DNA from: Bradyrhizobium sp. CSA207
GTDB taxonomy: Bacteria; Pseudomonadota; Alphaproteobacteria; Rhizobiales; Xanthobacteraceae
DNA length: 64,000 nt
Assembly (NCBI RefSeq): GCF_029051685.1
Contig: NZ_JAACFT010000014.1
Coordinates: 124,001 to 188,000 of the forward strand
Reading direction: 5' to 3'
Shown here: positions 52,614 to 61,826 of the stretch, one piece after another
Layout of the letters: each line of letters starts with the position of its first letter
Position numbering within the stretch: the stretch's first letter is position 1
The notes under the pieces: model-generated
Told to the model about the DNA's origin: nothing
Databases searched by the model: none
Seen by the model: only the letters and a program-made list of their open reading frames with translations
Made by a program: the position numbers and the translations under genes

Positions 52614-53505
52614 CTAAGCTGCGTCCAGGCCGAAGTGCTCGACCAGAAAATCGATGAACAGTCGCACCTTGACCGACAGATGTCTCGTGGGCGGATAGAT
52701 TGCATATAGCGCCAACGGAGGAGTGCGATAGTCCTGGAGCACCGCCCGCAGCGTCCCCTTATCGAGGGCTTCGCCTGCGATAAAGGTCGGAATCAGCGCG
52801 ATGCCGCACCCGCGGATTGCGGCGTCGCGCAGCATCTCGGTATTGTTTACGCACAGCGACCAAGTCGGCTGGATCCAGTGATCGCCGCGGGCACCCGTCA
52901 GCTTCCATTGATTGCCGGTCAGCAGGAAGCCGTAGGTCAGCGAAGCGTGTTCGCGCAAGTCCCGCGGATGGAGGGGCGTGCCATGGCTGGCAAGGTAATC
53001 GGCCGAAGCGCAGACTGCGCGGTCGATCGGTGTGATTTTGTGGGCAATCAGGCTCGAGGATTCCAGTTCGGCGATCCGGAGCGTGACGTCGAAGCCGTCC
53101 TGGACTGGATCCAGCAGGTCGTCGCTGAGAACGAGCTGCAGTTTGACTTCGGGATACCTCTCCATGAAATCGCCGAGCACAGGTCCGAGCCGCAGTGTGC
53201 CGAACGACATCGGGGGATTGATCCGGAGCAGTCCGCTCGGCGTCGCCTGGGCCTGGGCGACCGCCTGGTCGGCCGCATCAAGTTCGGAAAGCGGGGCGAG
53301 CGCGCGCTCGAAATACATCTGTCCGCGCTCTTTCGGACTGGCGTGGCGGGTAGTCCTGTTGAGGAGTTGCAAGCCTAGGCTCTGCTCCAGATCGGCGACG
53401 TACTTGCTGATGGCCGAACGGGACAGGCGAAGCTGACGTCCGGCTTCGGCAAAGCTGCCGTCTCGACGACTTCACGAACGCCTGGAGGCTCGAAACCTTG
53501 TCCAT
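52614..53505 (-). pseudogene. LysR-family regulator with an N-terminal frameshift
   Basis: The gene starts at ATG 53505 as MDKVSSLQAFVK, then the frame is lost within about 20 bases (near 53450-53470). In another frame the expected continuation follows (FAEAGRQLRLSRSAISKYVA, DLEQSLGLQLLNRTT) and runs intact to the stop. The pattern fits two single-base losses, each in what would be a GG pair. Most of the protein, including the effector domain (GLLRINPPMSFGTLRLGPVL), is intact. A sequencing error or a recent mutation would both explain it. Confidence 0.72.
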
Positions 53506-53630
53506 TTACACTCCTATTGTCGCCAAATCGTGGACAGTATGGTGATAAAATCACGTATTGTTCTCAAACCATAGCGATGTGATATCTTTGCCAACCGAGC
53601 TCAACCCGGGCTCCATCGAGGAGCAATCCG

Positions 53631-53880
53631 ATGCCAGGCATCCATCACTGTGACGGGCAATCGCCGGCGATCCCCTCAAGAATTTCGATTTCTGCACGCG
53701 CGATCTTGGGCTTCGCTTCGTCAAGAAAACGGTGAATTTCGGCGATCCGTCGACCTACCATTTCTATTACGGCGACGAGACCGGTAGGCCGGGAACCATC
53801 CTCACCTTCCCTCCCCTGGACGATGATTTCTTCGAACTTCTCGCCGACAGCAGCGACGCTGAGCGGGTAGTCGAGGGCGC
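53631..53880 (+). pseudogene. Fragment of a ring-cleaving VOC dioxygenase
   Basis: From ATG 53631 the sequence begins MPGIHH, shifts frame, and then reads GDPLKNFDFCTRDLGLRFVK and KTVNFGDPSTYHFYYGDETG, followed by RPGTILTF. This is the N-terminal part of a LinE/PcpA-type ring-cleaving dioxygenase, normally about 310 residues. At least two base insertions near 53650-53660 and loss of the remaining gene after about 60 codons make it non-functional. It is divergent from the damaged LysR gene. Confidence 0.65.
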
Positions 53881-53924
53881 ATCAAGACCGACATCGTCCG
53901 AACGACCGGACAGGATCTCATTCG

Positions 53925-54890
53925 ATGGACGAACACCGGACTTACGGAGACGCTGTGGCTCACAGCCACGGCTTGGACCGCTCGCCGGCGCTGGTTACAC
54001 GTTCGTTGCCCAAGGCTCAGATCGGAATCACCAGGATCATCTGTGGTCCGGAGCATATCGGCATGAAAGCGACAATTCCGGCCGAGGACACGTTCATTGC
54101 CGCGCTTCACCTGACCGAAGTCGCGCACCACGAATTATGGAGCAACGGACGCCCCGTAATCTCGCAGGGTTACGCCGCCAATTCGCTCAGGATCGTGAAC
54201 CTTGGCGCCGAATTTGCGTCGTACGTCGGGAGCCCGCATGAGGCGCTATCGTTCTACATTCCTAGAAGCGTCCTCAACGATTTCACCGAAGAAGCCGGCA
54301 GTCCACCGGTCGTCGACCTGCACTGCAAGCCCGGCTTGGTCGATCCTGTCGTCGCCCATCTCGGAGCCGTCCTGCTGCCGGCCCTGGAGCGCCCAGCGGA
54401 AGCGTCTTCTCTGTTCGTCGATCATGTTACACTGGCGCTCGTTGCCCATCTCAGTAAGCGTTACGGAGGGGTCGTCCAACGCGAAACCGCCCGGCCCCGA
54501 GGACTCTCCCTGATTCAAAATCAGCGCGCGAAGGAGTATCTGGCGAGCAACCTCAGCGGCGACATCCTGGTGGCTGACGTCGCCAAGGCGTGCGGACTCT
54601 CACGCAATCACTTCATCCGGTCGTTTCGCATGACGACCGGCATGACGCCACACAGGTGGTTGCAGCTGCGCAGGATCGAACAGGCGAAGACGCTGTTGCT
54701 CGAATCTTCGATGGCGACCGCGGAGATCGCCGTCGATTGCGGATTTGCCGATCAGAGCCATCTGACGCGGGTGTTCACCCGGTTGGTGGGCATGCCACCG
54801 TCGGCCTGGCGCAGGGAACACAAGGGCCGGAAAACGATCGGATGCGTGACGTCGAACGGCAAACAAGGTTGGCCTGACGGACCGCAATAG
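53925..54890 (+). CDS. AraC-family transcriptional regulator
   Basis: This 321-residue protein has a cupin-like N-terminal domain (about 40-190) and a C-terminal double helix-turn-helix: ILVADVAKACGLSRNHFIRS, then TAEIAVDCGFADQSHLTRVF and TRLVGMPPSAWRREHKG. It starts right after the dioxygenase fragment and may once have regulated it. It is now convergent with the YoaK-type gene. Confidence 0.87.
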   Translation: MDEHRTYGDAVAHSHGLDRSPALVTRSLPKAQIGITRIICGPEHIGMKATIPAEDTFIAALHLTEVAHHELWSNGRPVISQGYAANSLRIVNLGAEFASYVGSPHEALSFYIPRSVLNDFTEEAGSPPVVDLHCKPGLVDPVVAHLGAVLLPALERPAEASSLFVDHVTLALVAHLSKRYGGVVQRETARPRGLSLIQNQRAKEYLASNLSGDILVADVAKACGLSRNHFIRSFRMTTGMTPHRWLQLRRIEQAKTLLLESSMATAEIAVDCGFADQSHLTRVFTRLVGMPPSAWRREHKGRKTIGCVTSNGKQGWPDGPQ

Positions 54891-54950
54891 CAGCACCGGA
54901 CCTCTCGCCGCGCTGGGTGCGATGGCGCTCAGGCATCGTCACGGCCCCTC

Positions 54951-55631
54951 TCAGCCTGGCGCACGAAGAAATGGAGTGACCATTCCGAGAACCGGCGGAA
55001 CAACAAAGCACCAGACGCCGACATGCGCATACAGCAGAGCGGCGGTGGCGCAGCCCGCCGCGAAGACGGCTATGTTGGTCGACATAGCCAGCAGGCGCGC
55101 GCTGGGAGCGGACACATTTTCCGTTGTTGGTGCGTGCACCATATCGGCGAGATCGATCATGATCTGCGTCGTCGTTCCCGTCATCAATGTCGAGGGCGGC
55201 GCTGTCCCGAGATGAATTCGGTGGGCGGCGTTCTGGATCGCCATGGCAGCCACCAGGACCATGCCGGTGACGACCGCCTTCGAGGCGTCGCCATCGACGA
55301 ACGGTCCGAGGCGGATCGCCAGTACCGCGCCGGCAACGAGGAAGACGACCTTCAGGCCGAGAATGATCGTCAGCGCAGGGCGGTTCAACCGCAAGAGCGC
55401 CGAACTTAAGAGGCGCGTCAGGATCACGACCGAGCAGAACACCGGAAGCGCCAGGAGTTTCGCCACCGCGCCCGACGTCCCAAACACCAGCGAGGCGCCG
55501 AGGGTGACGAAGTTTCCGGTGACGTGGGCTGTGAACAATCCCTGCATCGCGAGGAAACCGGCGGCGTCGACGAAGCCGGCGTTGAGGCTCAGCAGCAGCG
55601 GCAGCGTCGGCCTTGAGCTTGCGGCGGGCAT
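54951..55631 (-). CDS. YoaK/DUF1275-family membrane protein
   Basis: This 226-residue protein has about six hydrophobic helices and the DUF1275 pattern AGFVDAAGFLAMQGLFTAHV, TGNFVTLGASL, and a later AIQNAAHRIHLG with STLMTGTTTQIMIDLADMV. Function is unknown; members are often listed with chromate or drug transport. It is the last gene of the minus-strand run, 24 bases after the porin stop. Confidence 0.87.
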   Translation of the reverse strand: MPAASSRPTLPLLLSLNAGFVDAAGFLAMQGLFTAHVTGNFVTLGASLVFGTSGAVAKLLALPVFCSVVILTRLLSSALLRLNRPALTIILGLKVVFLVAGAVLAIRLGPFVDGDASKAVVTGMVLVAAMAIQNAAHRIHLGTAPPSTLMTGTTTQIMIDLADMVHAPTTENVSAPSARLLAMSTNIAVFAAGCATAALLYAHVGVWCFVVPPVLGMVTPFLRAPG

Positions 55632-55655
55632 GATCGAACCTTCGCAGAACGACAG

Positions 55656-57086
55656 TTACAGGGCGTACTTCAGTTCGACCCCGACGTAGTCGCCGTCGTG
55701 ACCGCCTGCCTGACGGATCGTGTTTCCGATCTTGTAGTGCACCGCTTCCAGCGCGCCGGCCAGGTTGGCGTTGAACCGATAGTCCACGCGCAATTGCCCG
55801 TAGGCGCCCGACCATGCACTGCCCTTGCCGGCCGTACCGGCGACCGGGATGTTGGGTTGCACGTAGATCGCATCCGCCGTGGTCTCGCGCCATTGGAAGC
55901 CTAGCGCGCCCATGACCGACAGGTTGGTCGCGGGCTTTACAGTCAAGGATGGCTTGACGTGGAAGAGATTGACGTAGCCTGTGAACCCAGCCAGCGTGAA
56001 GTAGTAGCCATTCGGAAACAGTGGATTGAAGGTCCCCAGAACGTTGTCGGCGGGATGATGGTCTCCCGAGGCAGCGTCAATCTGTAGGCCGAGCCGCGGC
56101 TGCCACGCGAATTGAGCGAACGTGTAGCCCGTGCGCGCTCCGACCGCCCAGGCGCCGATATCTTTGCCGCCGATTACGCCTGTCTGGCCCATTGCCTCGA
56201 GATCCCAATCGACATGGTTGAGATTCCCCGCGAACCGAACGTCAAACACGTTGCGCTTTTCGTTACCGCTGGCGTCGAGGTATTTTGCGTTGTCCTTCTG
56301 ATAGAAGGAGTAGTAGGCGGACAGTTCGTTCGTCCCGAGGACCTGCCGCTCGACCCTGAGCGTGTGGAAGCGGAAATGGCTGTTCGATGTGTCATCGAAC
56401 GGATGTTGGAAATCGTATTGCACCGGTTGGCTCACGAACCCGATGAAGCGCCAGGGGCCGCTCTCCCAGTCGCCCCACACGGCGTCGAACGACTGCCGCA
56501 CGTTGGGACCGTCGCGGGACGAGACGAAACGTTGCAGGTCGAAGTCGAAGTCCTGCCGTCCAACCCGCGCCTTGAAGGTCCCAGCCTCGGTCGCGTTGAC
56601 GTAGGCGAGAAATCCGAGCCGCAGGTCGAGGGGGTCCTGGTCGACGGGCGTGGTGACGTTCTTGCCGAAGGCGCGATCGTCCTCGAACTGCAGGAACAGT
56701 TGCCAGTGCTCATCGAAATGGACATCGGCGTGAAACTGAAGACGCTGGATGACGTAGTTGTCGCTCTTCGTGCCACCTACGCCGAAGCCGGCGGCGTTGA
56801 CGCTTTCGAATCGCTCCCGCAGCGTCGCGCCGAACGACAAGTAGCTCTTCGGATCTCCCGGCATGATGGGGATGTATTTGATGGCGTCGAAAGGCTCGGT
56901 GCGCAGCTCCAGATTAGCCAGCGCCGACCAATCCTCCTGCCAGCGGTTGGTCTTGATGATGGGCCGCTGCGGCGCCGCATCGTCGGCCCAAGCTACCGCC
57001 GACGCCAATACCAGCCAGCAAACCGTCCAGAAAATCGTTCGCGGACGGCAGGTAGGCGCTTTCGATTGCGGCTCAACATGGGTCAT
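55656..57086 (-). CDS. Alginate-export-type outer-membrane porin
   Basis: This protein of about 476 residues has a signal peptide (TIFWTVCWLVLASAVAWADD). The body is rich in alternating aromatic and polar residues, ending in the strand VGVELKYAL. Landmarks are LSFGATLRERFESVNAAGFG, FKARVGRQDFDFDLQRFVSS and AYYSFYQKDNAKYLD, as in the alginate-export barrel family, whose members also admit aromatic substrates. The ATG at 57086 is preferred to the first in-frame start at 57125. No strong ribosome site is visible. Confidence 0.82.
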   Translation of the reverse strand: MTHVEPQSKAPTCRPRTIFWTVCWLVLASAVAWADDAAPQRPIIKTNRWQEDWSALANLELRTEPFDAIKYIPIMPGDPKSYLSFGATLRERFESVNAAGFGVGGTKSDNYVIQRLQFHADVHFDEHWQLFLQFEDDRAFGKNVTTPVDQDPLDLRLGFLAYVNATEAGTFKARVGRQDFDFDLQRFVSSRDGPNVRQSFDAVWGDWESGPWRFIGFVSQPVQYDFQHPFDDTSNSHFRFHTLRVERQVLGTNELSAYYSFYQKDNAKYLDASGNEKRNVFDVRFAGNLNHVDWDLEAMGQTGVIGGKDIGAWAVGARTGYTFAQFAWQPRLGLQIDAASGDHHPADNVLGTFNPLFPNGYYFTLAGFTGYVNLFHVKPSLTVKPATNLSVMGALGFQWRETTADAIYVQPNIPVAGTAGKGSAWSGAYGQLRVDYRFNANLAGALEAVHYKIGNTIRQAGGHDGDYVGVELKYAL

Positions 57087-57167
57087 CGGATGCCGGGAAC
57101 TGAGGCCTGTCGAGCCTAACGCCAAATTGGGACGCTCTGCGAGAGCAGGGAAGCCACAGCACTCGGC

Positions 57168-58061
57168 TCATTTCGACGCCGCGTGCAATTCGGCGACATA
57201 ACCGCCCGGAAACTGCACCAGCGCGATGTCACGGTGGTCCGAATTGAAGGCGTCGACTAGGACGGTGACGCCCGCGGCCTTTCCCTTGTCGAGCGTTTCG
57301 GCGAGGTTGGGGACCTCATACCCGGTCATCTCGCGCCCATAGGGGTAGGGGAGATGCCCGTCGGTCACCAGCACGGTCATCTTACCGAACACGGATTCAA
57401 TCCTTATGCGACGATAGGTGTCGCCGGCACGGCCGATCTCCACGCCGGGGGCGCGCCCGTTGTCAGATACGATTTTTCCGTGCGAGAAGCGCACAAAGCT
57501 CCTGACGAAGCCATCCGCCCGGTCTGGCGAAACATAGACGCGGTTTTCCGGCACGGTCTGGAACGCGTCGTAGTTGGGTTTGGTCGTATGCCAGTAAATC
57601 TGCATGTTGATGCCGCCTGGCCACTGGATCACGGCATCGCGACCGATCGGGTCGGGGAATGGTGCGACGATGATGTCGGCACCCGTGGCGCGCGCAGCTT
57701 TGATGGCGGCGTCCATGTCGGCGACGAGGTATCCCGTCCGTTCCGCTCCAAAAGGATAGGGAATCGGGGTCTTGAAGCCGAACAGCGAGACGGTGCCGAC
57801 CGGCGTCTGGATCAGCTGCGACGTCGTGCTGCTTGGCGTCGGCGTCACGGTCGCGACCACCTGTTTGGTGCTTCGGCCGCCGAATGTGGACGTGAAACTC
57901 GCAACGAATTTATCGACATCGTCGGGCGCGACGTACACATGGGTCGTGTCGTATTGCGAGCCGACGCCAACCAGGGGCGCGGCGTCTCGCGCGCTGGCGA
58001 CGGAGGTGCCGGCCAGGGTGGCTATGGCAACGGCCGCGATGAGTGAGCAGAGGCGGACCAT
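57168..58061 (-). CDS. Exported glyoxalase/VOC-like protein
   Basis: This protein of about 297 residues has a signal peptide (VRLCSLIAAVAIATLAGTSV ending in A-S-A) and two VOC-like halves: DTTHVYVAPDDVDKFVASFT in the first and NRVYVSPDRADGFVRSFVRF in the second. A periplasmic location is unusual for this fold. AGGAG precedes the ATG at 58061. The role is unknown; position within the amidohydrolase-porin run suggests a part in substrate binding or conversion in the periplasm. Confidence 0.8.
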   Translation of the reverse strand: MVRLCSLIAAVAIATLAGTSVASARDAAPLVGVGSQYDTTHVYVAPDDVDKFVASFTSTFGGRSTKQVVATVTPTPSSTTSQLIQTPVGTVSLFGFKTPIPYPFGAERTGYLVADMDAAIKAARATGADIIVAPFPDPIGRDAVIQWPGGINMQIYWHTTKPNYDAFQTVPENRVYVSPDRADGFVRSFVRFSHGKIVSDNGRAPGVEIGRAGDTYRRIRIESVFGKMTVLVTDGHLPYPYGREMTGYEVPNLAETLDKGKAAGVTVLVDAFNSDHRDIALVQFPGGYVAELHAASK

Positions 58062-58113
58062 TTGCGGACTCCTTAGCGGTGGCGACAAACAAGCGGAGGG
58101 GAGATGAACTCGA

Positions 58114-58539
58114 TCACGTGCGTTCGCCCTCCGCCGCGTGGATCGAGACGATGATGAGGCCGGCTATGAGCCCGAGGTGTTCGAAGAACGCGTTCAGCGC
58201 CATGAAACGGTCGTGCCCGGTCAGGTGCCAGAAGTCATTTGCGGTCAGCATAGCGACGGCAGTCAGGACGCCCAGGCCTCCGGCCCCGAGCCAGACCAGC
58301 CGCCCGAGCATCACGAAGGCCGAACCGCCCAGTTCGACCACGATCGCAAGCGCTGCCCAGAGCCAGCCAGGATGCAGTCCGAAATGCTCCTGTTCGGCGA
58401 TCGCCGCGCTGAAGTCGGAGAGCTTCGTCAGGCCACCGATCAAGAAAGCCGAAACCAGAGCCAACCGCGCGGCAGGCCATATCAAGGGCGTCTCCAGGAT
58501 CGTATGTACCCAGCGTGGTGTATCGGTCTTCGCACCCAT
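58114..58539 (-). CDS. DoxX-family membrane protein
   Basis: This protein of about 141 residues has four hydrophobic helices: ARLALVSAFLIGGLTKLSDF, WLWAALAIVVELGGSAFVML, LTAVAMLTAND and LGLIAGLIIVSIH. It fits the DoxX/DoxD family. The ATG at 58539 directly follows the amidohydrolase stop (TGAGATG), so translation is probably coupled. An earlier TTG at 58566 is possible. Function unknown. Confidence 0.82.
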   Translation of the reverse strand: MGAKTDTPRWVHTILETPLIWPAARLALVSAFLIGGLTKLSDFSAAIAEQEHFGLHPGWLWAALAIVVELGGSAFVMLGRLVWLGAGGLGVLTAVAMLTANDFWHLTGHDRFMALNAFFEHLGLIAGLIIVSIHAAEGERT

Positions 58540-58540
58540 C

Positions 58541-60418
58541 TCATACAGCCCAGCAGGCGCAACCAAGAGCGCCCCAGAAGCTTTTCAGATCCGAAATCGG
58601 GAGCTTCGCCGAATAGGCGCTCGCGTGGTCGTGGCCGTGGATCCCGCAGCGGTTGGTGCAACTGCATTGCGCGGCGGCCTGCATCCGCATCGCGGCAACC
58701 GGTTCGGCCTCGGCGCACCATGCGGCGTACCCGCCGTAGCTGCGGACCGGCGACCAGTCGGGCATGGCGGGGGGCGGGGGCGGGGCGTCAAGGGATTTGA
58801 ATTCACCCTTGGCGTAGACGATCTTGCCGCCGACCACCGTCAGATCGGACGTCGTGTCCGCGATTTCCGAATCCGCGCAGGAAAAGAAATCCCGGTCCGG
58901 AACGACAAGATCGGCGAACTGCCCCACTTCGATGCGACCCTTCTTGCCTTCTTCGTTGGAGAACCAGGTGACGTTCTCCGTCCACATCCGGAGCGCTGTC
59001 TCGCGGTCGAGGCAGTTGCGTTGCGGGGTGATGCGCAACCCCCCGACGGTCCGCCCCGTGACCAGCCAGGACAGCGACACCCAGGGATTATACGACGCAA
59101 CGCGCGTCGCGTCGGTCCCTGCCGAAGTCTTCACGCCCTTGGCCAGCATCTTGGCGACGGGCGGAGTCGCTTCCGCAGCTCCAAACCCGTAGCGTTCGAC
59201 GAAATATTCGCCCTGATAGGCCATGCGGTGCTGCACGGCGATGCCGCCGCCGAGCGCCGCGATTCGATCGATTGACTGATCAGAAATTGTTTCGGCGTGA
59301 TCGAAGAACCAGTGCAGGCCTTCGAGTGGCATGTCCTGGTTGACTTTCTCGAACACGTCGAGCGCCCGTGAAATGGTTTCGTCATAGGTCGCGTGGAGAC
59401 GCCACGGCCATTTGTTCTGGACCAGGATCCGGACCACCTCTTCCAGTTCGCCCTCCATCTCATGAGGCATGTCCGGACGCGGCGCCCGGAAATCCTCGAA
59501 ATCGGCGGCCGAGAACACCAGCATCTCGCCCGCGCCGTTGTGGCGGAAGTAGTCGGTGCCCTGCTTGTACTTCGATGTCCTGGTCCAGTTCAGGAAGTCG
59601 TCCTTTTCACCCTTAGGCTTCTGGGTGAAGAGGTTGTAGGCGAGACGGATCGTGAGTTGCCTCTCGTCGCTGAGCTTCTGGATGACCGCATAGTCGTCCG
59701 GATAATTCTGAAAGCCGCCACCGGCGTCGATCGCGCCGGTGACGCCGAGACGATTCAACTCGCGCATGAAGTGCCGCGTCGAGTTGACCTGATACTCGAA
59801 CGGCAGCTTTGGCCCCTTGGCGAGCGTCGCGTAGAGGATATTTGCGTTCGGTTTGGCCAGCAGCAGTCCGGTTGGGTTGCCGTTGGCGTCGCGGAAGATC
59901 TCGCCGCCCGGGGGTTCCGGTGTGTTCTTGCCGTAGCCGACCGCACGCAACGCTGCGCCATTGAGAATGGCGCGGTCATAGAGGTGGAGCAGGAAGACCG
60001 GAGTGTCCGGCGCGACGGCGTTGAGCTCGTCGATAGTCGGCAGGCGTTTCTCGACGAACTGATGTTCGGTAAAGCCACCGACCACGCGGACCCATTGTGG
60101 CGCCGGCGTGATTTCGACCTGTCGCTTCAGCATGCCCATGGCGTCGGCAAGCGACCTAACGCCGTCCCAGCGCAATTCGAGATTGAAGTTGAGACCGCCG
60201 CGGATGATGTGGAGATGGTTGTCGATCAGCCCCGGCAGCACGCGCTTCCCCTTGAGGTCGATCACCATGGTCGGGGGACCAGCGAGCTTCATCACCTCGC
60301 TGTCTTGGCCGACAGCGACAAACATGCCGTCCTTGATTGCGACCGCGCTGGCGGTTGGATTGCCGCGATCGAGCGTCGTGAACAGGCCATGGTGCAGAAT
60401 GAGATCGGGCGCGCTCAT
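58541..60418 (-). CDS. YtcJ-like amidohydrolase with a Cys/His-rich tail
   Basis: This 625-residue protein has the amidohydrolase metal motif LPGLIDNHLHIIRGG near 65-75, with further landmarks LHWFFDHAETISDQSIDRIA, SAGTDATRVASYNPW and GQFADLVVPDRDFFS. The group hydrolyses amide or related bonds of small organics. The last 60 residues form a tail with CSCTNRCGIHGHDHAS and end GCACWAV, which could bind an extra metal. The stop nearly touches the DoxX start and the start overlaps the XapX stop by four bases. Confidence 0.87.
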   Translation of the reverse strand: MSAPDLILHHGLFTTLDRGNPTASAVAIKDGMFVAVGQDSEVMKLAGPPTMVIDLKGKRVLPGLIDNHLHIIRGGLNFNLELRWDGVRSLADAMGMLKRQVEITPAPQWVRVVGGFTEHQFVEKRLPTIDELNAVAPDTPVFLLHLYDRAILNGAALRAVGYGKNTPEPPGGEIFRDANGNPTGLLLAKPNANILYATLAKGPKLPFEYQVNSTRHFMRELNRLGVTGAIDAGGGFQNYPDDYAVIQKLSDERQLTIRLAYNLFTQKPKGEKDDFLNWTRTSKYKQGTDYFRHNGAGEMLVFSAADFEDFRAPRPDMPHEMEGELEEVVRILVQNKWPWRLHATYDETISRALDVFEKVNQDMPLEGLHWFFDHAETISDQSIDRIAALGGGIAVQHRMAYQGEYFVERYGFGAAEATPPVAKMLAKGVKTSAGTDATRVASYNPWVSLSWLVTGRTVGGLRITPQRNCLDRETALRMWTENVTWFSNEEGKKGRIEVGQFADLVVPDRDFFSCADSEIADTTSDLTVVGGKIVYAKGEFKSLDAPPPPPAMPDWSPVRSYGGYAAWCAEAEPVAAMRMQAAAQCSCTNRCGIHGHDHASAYSAKLPISDLKSFWGALGCACWAV

Positions 60419-60702
60419 GAACGTTTCTCCTCAATGGCATTGGGCGCCAGCGTGGCGGTGTCCGCCTGGCGGCCAGGCAAAAGGCCAAAGATATGCGGGG
60501 CGCACTGTGCCTGCCGCCACGCGGCGGCGAGGCCGTTACCAGAAAGAAGCTGCTTGCCGACCGGAATAACCTGCTCGCCGATCAGGATGCCGAGCAGGCC
60601 AACCAGGGCCACGAGCGGCGGCGCCGGCGAGCGAACGTTGAGGAGGCTGTAGATGACGCCGACCAGAATGCCGGCGCCCGCCGATAACAGATAGATTTTC
60701 AT
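60415..60702 (-). CDS. XapX-domain small membrane protein
   Basis: This 95-residue protein begins MKIYLLSAGAGILVGVIYSL, then RSPAPPLVALVGLLGILIGE, the XapX signature with two membrane helices. The C-terminal 40 residues are an additional polar segment. GGGGAAGA precedes the ATG. The stop overlaps the amidohydrolase ATG by four bases. Function unknown, but the pairing with isochorismatase-fold hydrolases is common as far as I know. Confidence 0.82.
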   Translation of the reverse strand: MKIYLLSAGAGILVGVIYSLLNVRSPAPPLVALVGLLGILIGEQVIPVGKQLLSGNGLAAAWRQAQCAPHIFGLLPGRQADTATLAPNAIEEKRS

Positions 60703-60735
60703 CGCCGATCTTCCCCGTTGCGAAGACAACGATCG

Positions 60736-61389
60736 TTATTCGGCAGCGTTCGCTCCGCCTTCCGAGGCGTGTTCGCCCAGCGCCCATTTCGAGAATCGGA
60801 CCTGGATGCCGTAGGGCGAATGCGCGCGCAGGATGTTCATGACGCCTTCGTAGGTTTCCGCGCGCGCCCAGTCCTGCTGGAGTTCGAACACATATTGACA
60901 AGACGTGATCGGGATCGCACCGGCCTGCACTGCGCGATCCATCGAGCGGTTGTGTGCTTCGAGCGAAAGATCGCCGCAGGCGTCGGCAGCGATATAGATT
61001 TCGTAGCCTTCCCTCAGCATGTCGATCGTTGGAAACATCACGCAGGCTTCGGTCCAAAGCCCGGCGATGACGAACTTCTTGCGTCCGGTCGCTGCGACCG
61101 CCTTGCGGAAACCGGCATCAAGCCACGAGTTCATGGAGGTGCGGTCGATGATGTCGTGGTTCGGGAACAGATCCGTCACCTCGGGCATGAAGGGACCGGA
61201 AAAGGAATCCTTGGCAACGGTGCTCAGCACCGTCGGTATCTTGAAGAGCTTCGCCGCCTTTGCGAGGATCTGGATGTTGTTGAAGACGACAATCCGGTCG
61301 TGCGACTGCACGCCCTGATACATTGCAGGCTGAAAGTCGATCAGGGCGATGGCGCTGTTTTGCGGGGTCAGCATTTCGAGCTTGGACAT
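60736..61389 (-). CDS. Isochorismatase-fold hydrolase (YcaC-like)
   Basis: This 217-residue cysteine-hydrolase has the triad candidates Asp18 in AIALIDFQPAM, Lys60 in TVLSTVAKDSF and Cys116 in FVIAGLWTEACVMFP. The cis-peptide loop precedes the Cys. The group hydrolyses amides or related compounds, often unidentified. It is the first gene of the minus-strand run, with a start at 61389 rather than the longer frame at 61485. The gap to the XapX start is 33 bases. Confidence 0.87.
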   Translation of the reverse strand: MSKLEMLTPQNSAIALIDFQPAMYQGVQSHDRIVVFNNIQILAKAAKLFKIPTVLSTVAKDSFSGPFMPEVTDLFPNHDIIDRTSMNSWLDAGFRKAVAATGRKKFVIAGLWTEACVMFPTIDMLREGYEIYIAADACGDLSLEAHNRSMDRAVQAGAIPITSCQYVFELQQDWARAETYEGVMNILRAHSPYGIQVRFSKWALGEHASEGGANAAE

Positions 61390-61826
61390 TTGTGGTCTCC
61401 TGGCCGGATGCGCTATTTCGAGCCCAATGCGTCTCGTCCTTGTGCGGATGCGAGCGCGGTCTGTGATTAACGTCTGTAGGCCCAACCGTGAGATCCGGTC
61501 TTTGCTATAATTCGTGCAATTTGGACAAAATCGCTCCCCCGCATACGCGGCGTCATCGGAATTGCCATTGCCGACAAGTTACCGGCAGCGCCGAACTTCG
61601 ATTTGCCGCCGCAAGGTGCCACGCGTCGGTCCCATTTTGGTGCCGATGTCTAATATAAGACCACTCATTGCCGCCCATCGTTCGCGCACGAACCGTGCTC
61701 TTGGTGGCTATGCAGCTGTGTGCTGGCGAGCTATGCTGCCGACGATACGACAATGGCGCTTCCACGATAAGCGATCTCGCGATGTAGCTGTCCCAAGCTA
61801 ACGGCAGTAATTGAGGGAGGTGCGGC
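61390..61826. other. Divergent intergenic region
   Basis: These 437 bases lie between the divergent isochorismatase and binding-protein genes and must hold both promoters. No recognised gene is present. An AT-rich stretch around 61500-61530 contains TATAAT (61507-61512), a candidate -10 element for the plus strand. The GGGAGG before 61827 is a good ribosome site. Confidence 0.45.

Noticed and set aside
56112..57119. 335-residue plus-strand frame opposite the porin.
   Set aside because: No family motif, and the minus strand encodes a porin with signal peptide and terminal strand.
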